Shown: positions 21,945 through 27,618 of the stretch, piece after piece | How positions within the stretch are numbered: position 1 is the stretch's first letter | Layout: each line of letters starts with the position of its first letter | NCBI GenBank assembly: GCA_013054445.1 | Contig: JAAMPI010000712.1 | Coordinates: 1 to 27,618, forward strand | DNA: 27,618 nt | Direction: 5' to 3' | Source: Cudoniella acicularis | Taxonomy: Eukaryota; Ascomycota; Leotiomycetes; Helotiales; Helotiaceae | Position numbers and translations under genes: made by a program | The notes under the pieces: generated by a model | What the model saw: only the letters and a program-made list of their open reading frames with translations | Database searches by the model: none | Told to the model about the DNA's origin: nothing

Positions 21945-22560
21945 TTGTTAGACATCTTCAAGAACATACTAAGTAAGGCAAGCCTAAGGATGAAGACGAC
22001 TTACCTCGTCATAGATGCGCTTGACGAGTGTGTGACCGACTTGCCAATGCTCTTGGAATTTATTGCCCAGCACTCATCGATTTCCACATCCGTAAAATGG
22101 CTCTTATCGAGTCGGCCGACATCGAACAGAAACTAAGACTTGATGTGGTGACGGGCCTGCGCCTCGAGATGAATGCTCAAGGCACGTTCCTCTGGGTTGC
22201 CGCTGTTTGTCAAGAACTTCAAACTGTTGAAAGTTGGGAAGTCTTGCACATTCTTGAAGAAGTGCCACTCGGTCTGATGGGAGTGTGCGACCAAATAATG
22301 GCGGGAGTTGGACAACTAAGACGTAGAGATAGCGAATTCTGCCACTTTGTCCTTTTAACAGCAACCATCACTTACCGCCCGCTCAACTTGTGCGAGTTAG
22401 GCATGTCGTCTAATTTGCATACACTCATTTCAAGCAACACTAGAAGCGTCAAAGGGCTAGTAGATAAGTGTGGCTCATTTCCCACGATCCATGACAGCTA
22501 TGTACACTTCGTTCATCAGTCAGCTAGGGGCTGCTTGATCCACTGGTGTGCACCAAAATG
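21945..22560 (+). pseudogene. NACHT-NTPase (NLR) remnant, truncated at both ends
   Basis: Fragment of a fungal NLR-type NACHT protein of the HET-E-like class, which act as intracellular receptors in incompatibility and defence. YLVIDALDECVTDLPMLL is the Walker B region, followed by VKWLLSSRP (sensor strand). One base is then missing near 22113-22120: the family-like DIEQKL continues in another frame with GTFLWVAAVCQEL, ITYRPLNLCEL and VHFVHQSARGCL. The usual 40-odd residues between DIEQKL and the segment before GTFLW are shortened to about 12. Walker A and any N-terminal effector domain are absent, and the frame leaves homology at about 22560, just before repeat copy B. A relic, not a working receptor. 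Confidence 0.82.
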
Positions 22561-22585
22561 TCCCCCTACTGCCATCCTGAGCCCC

Positions 22586-22750
22586 ACGCCCTTTATTAAG
22601 CACTCCCTTATTGTACCGTTTCGAATTCGCACTTTATTTTTATTATAAGTAACTCTTTATGCGGCAGGATATCTAGTTAGTGCTGGATGATTGGATGCTT
22701 ATATTACACCAATTACTTCGAAATTCGAATGTCACCTAAACTGAATTCGA
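22586..22750 (+). repeat. Dispersed direct repeat, copy B
   Basis: Partner of 12045-12208, same orientation, about 10.5 kb away. Starts in the tail of the NACHT remnant and ends at GAATTCGA. The two copies differ by substitutions and short indels. Confidence 0.75.
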
Positions 22751-23271
22751 TATCTAAATCACCATTTGAATAGCATATCCTCATTATAGATAGCCTAGAA
22801 CAAGCTATCTACGGCAAGTCGAACTATAACTTCCCCAATTCCTTGTGTAGTTATAACACCATTGTGCACCACACCGACAAGACATATGTAAACAACCGGA
22901 TGTCCGTTCCGTAATCTGATTACATCTTGGACACGGTTTCCAACCTTTCTTACTCGCTAGAGCCTGTACTGCTTTCCCCTCCTTGTCAGCAGCACATACC
23001 CCTTGATTATTTTGTCGACCGCAGAGAGTGCAAGTCAGCTGCCTGCAACTCGGGCACGTCCCAATGAGACCACCGACGTGTTGAGGGGGGATGAATTTAT
23101 TGCGCGAACGGTTAGAGCAATAGCATGGTTTCTTGGTCGAGCGTTCGAGAAGCATTAAGTTGTAGTCGGCGATGAACTTCTTTTGAAGCCAGTGGCTAGC
23201 GAGGTTAACGGGAATAACGTTGCCACAACATTGGAAGGGAGTTCGGCTCGATGCTGCTCCTTTGAAGGCAC

Positions 23272-23319
23272 CTGTAATATTCAGCAATTTTCTACATTGA
23301 TTCATGCGGATTGGAATAC
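23272..23319 (-). other. Intron 3 of RBR gene (48 nt)
   Basis: GTATTC donor, GCTGAAT branch, ATTACAG acceptor; stop-free and a multiple of three. Removing it gives GGCISGAFKGAA, the compact RING1 spacing. Confidence 0.75.
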
Positions 23320-23446
23320 CTGAAATACATCCTCCGCAACAGGCATGGTTGCACGCCAATATCGCCATATCTTTCCTATCATAAGGATCCATGCAAATTA
23401 TGCAATCCGCTTGCCTCGTACGACGTTCTCTTTTAGCATTTGCTGC

Positions 23447-23500
23447 CTGTTATATTTTATTAGAAACCGAGACTCTCTAAAGTTTTGAAGGGATACGAAC
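23447..23500 (-). other. Intron 2 of RBR gene
   Basis: GTTCGT donor, TAACAG acceptor, contains an in-frame stop; splicing joins the coiled coil RRDIE to AANAKRERR and RING1. Confidence 0.75.
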
Positions 23501-24520
23501 TTCAATATCTCTCCGTTGTCTCTTAGCTTCCTCCGCTTGGAGTCTCTGGCGCTCAATTCTCTCGATCTCTTCCTGTTTAGCGATTCTCGCCGCCTCTTTC
23601 CTTGCAGCTCTATGCATCTCTTCTGCAACTCTCCTCGCTTCCGCTTCTTGCTGACGAATATCAACTTCCCAATCATTCTGCGCTTGCTGAGCTGCAAGGA
23701 TATCCGCATGAACTATAGCTGTATATTCTTCTTCTCCTTTTGTAAGTTCTTTTGCTAGCTTTTCTTGGGCGTTGAATTCTATATCTTCAGCTTGGAACTC
23801 GTTTTGGAGTTGTTGAGCTGCTAATTCACCAAGCTCAAGTTGGGACAGTCCAAGAGATGAAGACAGAATACCACCCTGGATTGATAGGGCATATTGTCTT
23901 TGGAGCTCAAGGTCTCTGTTTTATGCATCCAATTCTGCTTGTATTTTGAGGGCAATTTCAATGTCATCTAAGAAGTGTGAAGTTGGGGCGGGGGATTTCG
24001 GTACGTGTCTTTCAGAGTGACTGCTCTCGATTGAAGCAATAGAATTATTACTAGATCTTGGTGTTGTGTTTTTGGATGAAGATGTAGAGTCCTCTTGCTC
24101 CTCTCTATTGTCTGCGCTGGAATATGAAGTAGAGGAGGTCTTCTTAGGGTGCCGAAAAGAGTCGAAACTAGACTGAGATCCAACGCCACTATTGCGTGGT
24201 TCGCTCTAAGTTTGTCGCGGCAGTACTGCTTCACCCGAGTATAGGTGGGCTTTTTCGTACTGCGAATTGACAGTCGACTGTGGGCCCTCGAAAGGACTTC
24301 GTGGATGAAATGTTTTTGCGTTAGGATCAGATTGCCTTTTGGTCGAAGAATAAATGGAGGAGATCCAGCCAACTGAAACTTGTATTTTGCTCAAGTACTT
24401 CTTGACGGCAGGCACGGGAGAAGCAGCATGGAGACCCTCAGTTGAAAGGGTTTTGGTCGCATCGCGTACTGGAGCCTCAACCTGGGGCTCAGGGGCCTCG
24501 TTTTTAGTCCCTGTCTGCTC

Positions 24521-24574
24521 CTAAGGCATCCTGTTAATATCTTTACAGATCCTTGATATCCTTACAATTATTAC
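24521..24574 (-). other. Intron 1 of RBR gene
   Basis: GTAATA donor (GTAAGG nine bases on is an alternative in the same phase), TTAAC branch, CCTTAG acceptor. It removes what would otherwise look like a TAG stop at 24521-24523. Confidence 0.65.
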
Positions 24575-25021
24575 CTCTTCGCGTGTTTCATGAGAATTTT
24601 CCGTTGGATTTTGGGTATACTGAATCCCGCTTGGGCCGGGAGAAAAGGGCGTGATTGGAGATATCCGCCTGCCAGAGAAGGCATCAAGGAATGCGGTGTC
24701 ATCTTCGTACCAGTAGTCCTCCACGGTATGCTCATTCTCCCCTCTATCAAGTGCGTCTCCATCCTCTGCCAAGTTTTTCGTATCCATACATTTTCTAACA
24801 CTCGACGCAATATGATCCGTATATTACAAACATATCTCTGTTGCCAGGGTGCGGACTCGGATATGTTCTTCTGTTGAAAGATCGATGTTGGTTTGGACGT
24901 GTTTTCCTTTCCGGGGCAAGAAATTTTCACGTCGTTTCGTCGAGTAATCTAAATATGCCAGGTAGCACCTGAAGGCATCCTGCAACGAGGCGCCAAGTAA
25001 TTGCTCGTCCAAGGTATCCAT

Positions 25022-25522
25022 CAATCAAGAGGTACAACTGGAATAAGAACATGAAGTTGAGTTCGTGAAGGCATTTCAATATTGGTGTAGGATGGTGGTG
25101 CCATGCCCCTGGCCGAGAGCAAGGTATTTTGTTTGGTCAGGAGTGCCGCTTGAAGACTGCAGCAAGAGATCGGCATAATGAGCTGGCTAGCATGCGGAGT
25201 TGCTGCAGGCTCCTCGGATCGGCAACACAGTGTGGGCGAATAGTTTTCATGAGGCTTTTGCGAACCATCTATCTGCCTGATTTGTGGCGACGCTGCTGCC
25301 TGTGTTAAACATCACTTGAACCAAGCCTCGAAGTAGCAACCGTTTGTCATGTCTAGCCAAAGCAAAGTGCAAGTAAATGGATCAATTTCATTGAAAAGAA
25401 CGATCTACATTTCGTAACAATCCAAGTTCAGAGTCAAATTCATCATATTTCACTTTCTTTTATTTTACCGAAAGTTTCCTTGAACTCCCTCGATCGTAAC
25501 ATTTCATGACATATGTACTCTA
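25022..25522. other. Intergenic region upstream of the RBR gene
   Basis: About 500 nt between the end of the DUF7932-like frame and the start of the RBR gene, both on the minus strand. No gene or repeat recognised. Confidence 0.6.
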
Positions 25523-27618
25523 TCAGAACCTGAAAGTGCTCATGTTAGCTCGCCTCTCATGCTCCCTTCTCATATTGCGATCAAACTCTTCCCTCAGAGC
25601 CTTGAGAGTTTGGACTCGCTGATTCCATTCGGCCACCGTACATTTCACCGTCTTCGGCTCAAGCTTCCAGGTATTTCTCCGACCAGTCTCATACTCATGA
25701 GTCGAGCACTTTGTAAATCTGCTGTTTTGTGCTGCAATAAATTTCGAAGTATTACGCATAGAGTGGTCGTAGTTAGAATGCATTGACTTGGTTGATCGGT
25801 GAAACTGCTTTAATTCTTCTTTTGTGAAGCCTTTGGATGCGAGAAGACGCGAAATTTGCTTGGTTAGATATATTTTGAGATGGGCACGGCGTTGCCCGAA
25901 AGGTAAAATACTCCCTGCGACTTGTCTTTTTGTTTGCGGGAAGGTTGCAGCTATTGCTTGTAGAAGAACTTGGCATATACGGTCATTTGGTCGTTCGGGA
26001 CTGTCAGTGATGTGCTGCAAGACAAGATTCAGGCACGGGAGCTGAACTTGAAATTCGTCATATGGATTTTTCTAGTTCAAGTCGATTTTGTCTAGGAAGG
26101 CTCCCTTGCATAAGTAGGTTCAGATCTCGTTCACCACATCTTCTTCAAGTGAGAATTCAAGAGCGTCAAGGATGTGTTCTGGCCGTGTGGCAGCAGAGTT
26201 TTCAGATTGTGCAGATGATTCCTCTTTGTCACTTGCTTCCTTTTCCATGATTAACTCGTTATCCGTCTCCGGTAACCACATCAAAATTACTGATCTTTTT
26301 CGCCCACCAAGGAACCGTTTGGAGGGACTTGGTAGTTTGTATGTTTGAATGGATTGCGAGTTGTGGATTTTCTGCTCGCATAATGAATCCTGGAGAGCCT
26401 GTTTATCCCTGAAGTTCCTGGATTCGGGAACCTCGTTGATAAGTTCTGGAGTTGGGTGACTGGCTGGGAAAACTGCATTTTTGAGCCATGAATCGCAGCT
26501 TCCCTTACCTGCTGCCCCAAGAAACAAGTAATTGGTGCCTTCTAGACACTCTTCTGCGACAAGCCCACTGTCGCAATAGGCAAGAATTATCTTTCGTTGC
26601 TGCTGTTGGTCTTGCTCATAGAAGCTGTCGCCCAGGAGAGCCATGAGTTTTCCACGGTAATACCTAAAAACATGATTAGGTTCTTGTTAGTCTTCCGGAT
26701 CGTTATTGGATTCTTCTAGACCGCCGTAGAGACTGACGTTCCCTACAGCGACTTTCAATCTGACTTGTGTTTGTATGAAATCTCGGATCCTGTCGCATCG
26801 GTCTTTTCTGGTCTCAGAATTTGTGACTAGGAGAACGTCCGCGTTCTGGTCCAGCTTGTGAGACGCTGCGATTTGAATGTAATGATCCATCGTCTGTGTG
26901 AGTTTCTCCGAAATTTCATTCAGTGGACTCCCGTCAATAGCTTTTGGCGCCGAAATATGAAAGTCAAAATGGAGGGGAACACGAGAATGGTTGCGAGCAT
27001 CGGGTTTCATTTTATAAGTTTGAATCAGGTTAATTGTGGCCCTGGCCTGGATTCGTTTGATCGATTTAGATAGGTGATTGACCCACTTGCCGGATTTTGA
27101 TAGTAGTGCCCCAGTCTCGGACGGGATTAAGATGTGTACGCGAGCATGTCTTGCATCTTTCTTGTTTCCTCCAAATGTCCTAAGACTGTAATTGTGTATC
27201 TGCATTGAAATCTTGTTCCCTGACTATTGCGCCACGGACTTGACGAAATAAAATTCTTGGAGTTCAAGTGGGTATTGCACATCCACAGTCTTCACCATAT
27301 CAAAACTCTACAGGGAACGATTCAGTCCTGGCATTGTTGCACTCAGAGCAACCATGATCTCTTTCTTATAGGATGAAGCGCCGACGGTTCGGAGATTGGA
27401 TTCGACGATTAAACCTTTGGTGCAGCCTGGTAACGTAATTGTTTGTCCCGCCGCGATTTGAGGAATGTAGGCACATGCATCCTTACCAGCGACTCCAACA
27501 AGGTGCTCTGATTGAGCCAGCTCTAGCCTCGATGAACGAAGGGGTGAGGGCATTCCACCTGACTTGAGTGAGTAGATACCCCACCCCAAGATTTAAGGAC
27601 GTATCTGAATTTCTAACC
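25523..27618 (-). pseudogene. DUF7932-like protein, C-terminal part, six in-frame stops (5' partial)
   Basis: C-terminal two thirds of a large fungal protein that I recognise from memory as DUF7932-like; its function is unknown. The N-terminus lies beyond the right edge. A single frame runs about 2.1 kb with no frameshift but with internal stops: TAA 27593-27595, TAG 27308-27310, TAG 27224-27226, TAA 26687-26689, TGA 26120-26122 and TAG 26072-26074, then the end at 25523-25525. Homology-like sequence continues across each stop. Segments in order: SGGMPSP and IAAGQTITLPG (beta-rich domain); ISMQIHNYS; ADVLLVTNSET with FIQTQVRLKVAVGNVSLYGG; YYRGKLMALLGDSF, GTNYLFLGA and WLKNAVFPAS; LEFSLEEDVVNE; and the C-terminal ILPFGQRRAHLKIYL, FTKCSTHEYETG and TVAEWNQR. 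Almost surely a pseudogene. Confidence 0.68.

Larger units (their letters stand above)
22805..25021 (-). pseudogene. RBR-type (RING-IBR-RING) E3 ubiquitin ligase with in-frame stops
   Basis: RBR ligases move ubiquitin from an E2 through a RING2 cysteine to substrate. Exons from the 5' end: 25021-24575, 24520-23501, 23446-23320, 23271-22805, all consistent in phase (about 686 codons). After a low-complexity Ser/Thr-rich part comes a long Glu/Arg/Gln-rich coiled coil (about 23500-23800). RING1 follows (ADCIICMDPYDR, CNHACCGGCIS), then IBR (CYCSNRS, GTCPSCRQLTCTLCG) and RING2 (KPCPRCNQ, SGCLHMSCRCGAQWC, with the catalytic Cys in SGC). Relatives have CxxC after QWC; here it reads CYNY, so one zinc ligand is lost. 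In-frame stops: TAA 24824-24826, TAG 24206-24208, TAA 23921-23923, with no frameshift. The TAG might instead end a weak unrecognised intron. Likely inactive. Confidence 0.78.

Noticed and set aside
24521..24523. TAG that looked like a further nonsense codon in the RBR gene
   Set aside because: It is better explained as the 3' splice site of a 54-nt intron with a GTAATA/GTAAGG donor and TTAAC branch in matching phase.
24824..24858. A 33-nt intron to remove the TAA at 24824 in the RBR gene
   Set aside because: Shorter than any plausible fungal intron and has no branch site; a nonsense codon is simpler.

Overview
The window looks like nuclear DNA of a filamentous ascomycete. Coding regions are cut by short introns of 43-155 nt, most with GT donors, a CTAAC/CTGAY-like branch site and an AG acceptor. 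The gene families are typical of fungi: a class-E P450, an aryl-alcohol-type aldo/keto reductase, SRPK-like kinases, ankyrin and NACHT proteins, a subtilase fused to ankyrin repeats, an RBR ubiquitin ligase and a DUF7932-like protein. A helotialean (Leotiomycetes) origin is my guess and is not proven by the sequence.

Left part (1-7.6 kb): an aldo/keto reductase cut by the window edge; a decayed serine hydrolase on the minus strand; two related decayed copies of an unrecognised family (2059-2571 and about 3527-5015) in AT-rich DNA; and a nearly complete P450 whose last exon is shifted by one base in a T4 run.

Middle (8.6-11.8 kb): two genes that look intact, a four-exon SRPK-like kinase (minus) and a three-exon small conserved fungal protein (plus). 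They are divergent and share a 1.3 kb intergenic region.

Accessory block (12.0-22.8 kb): a direct repeat of about 160 bp lies at each end (12045-12208 and 22586-22750). Inside are two large head-to-head genes: an ankyrin/S8-subtilase protein (minus) and a multi-pass membrane protein with about 20 ankyrin repeats (plus). A NACHT-NTPase (NLR) remnant follows. Fungal NLR-type immune or incompatibility proteins draw on the same domains (NACHT, ankyrin, S8 protease), so this is the most interesting area. Both large genes carry single-base frameshifts, mostly at homopolymers, and the subtilase has lost the residue where its nucleophilic serine should be.

Right part (22.8-27.6 kb): an RBR E3 ubiquitin ligase and a DUF7932-like protein, both minus. 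Each keeps one reading frame over kilobases but contains several in-frame stops (three and six). Nearly all can be explained by C-to-T changes, mostly CpA to TpA, which is the pattern expected of RIP-like mutation. This differs from the frameshift decay in the middle block. No rRNA, tRNA or CRISPR was seen.
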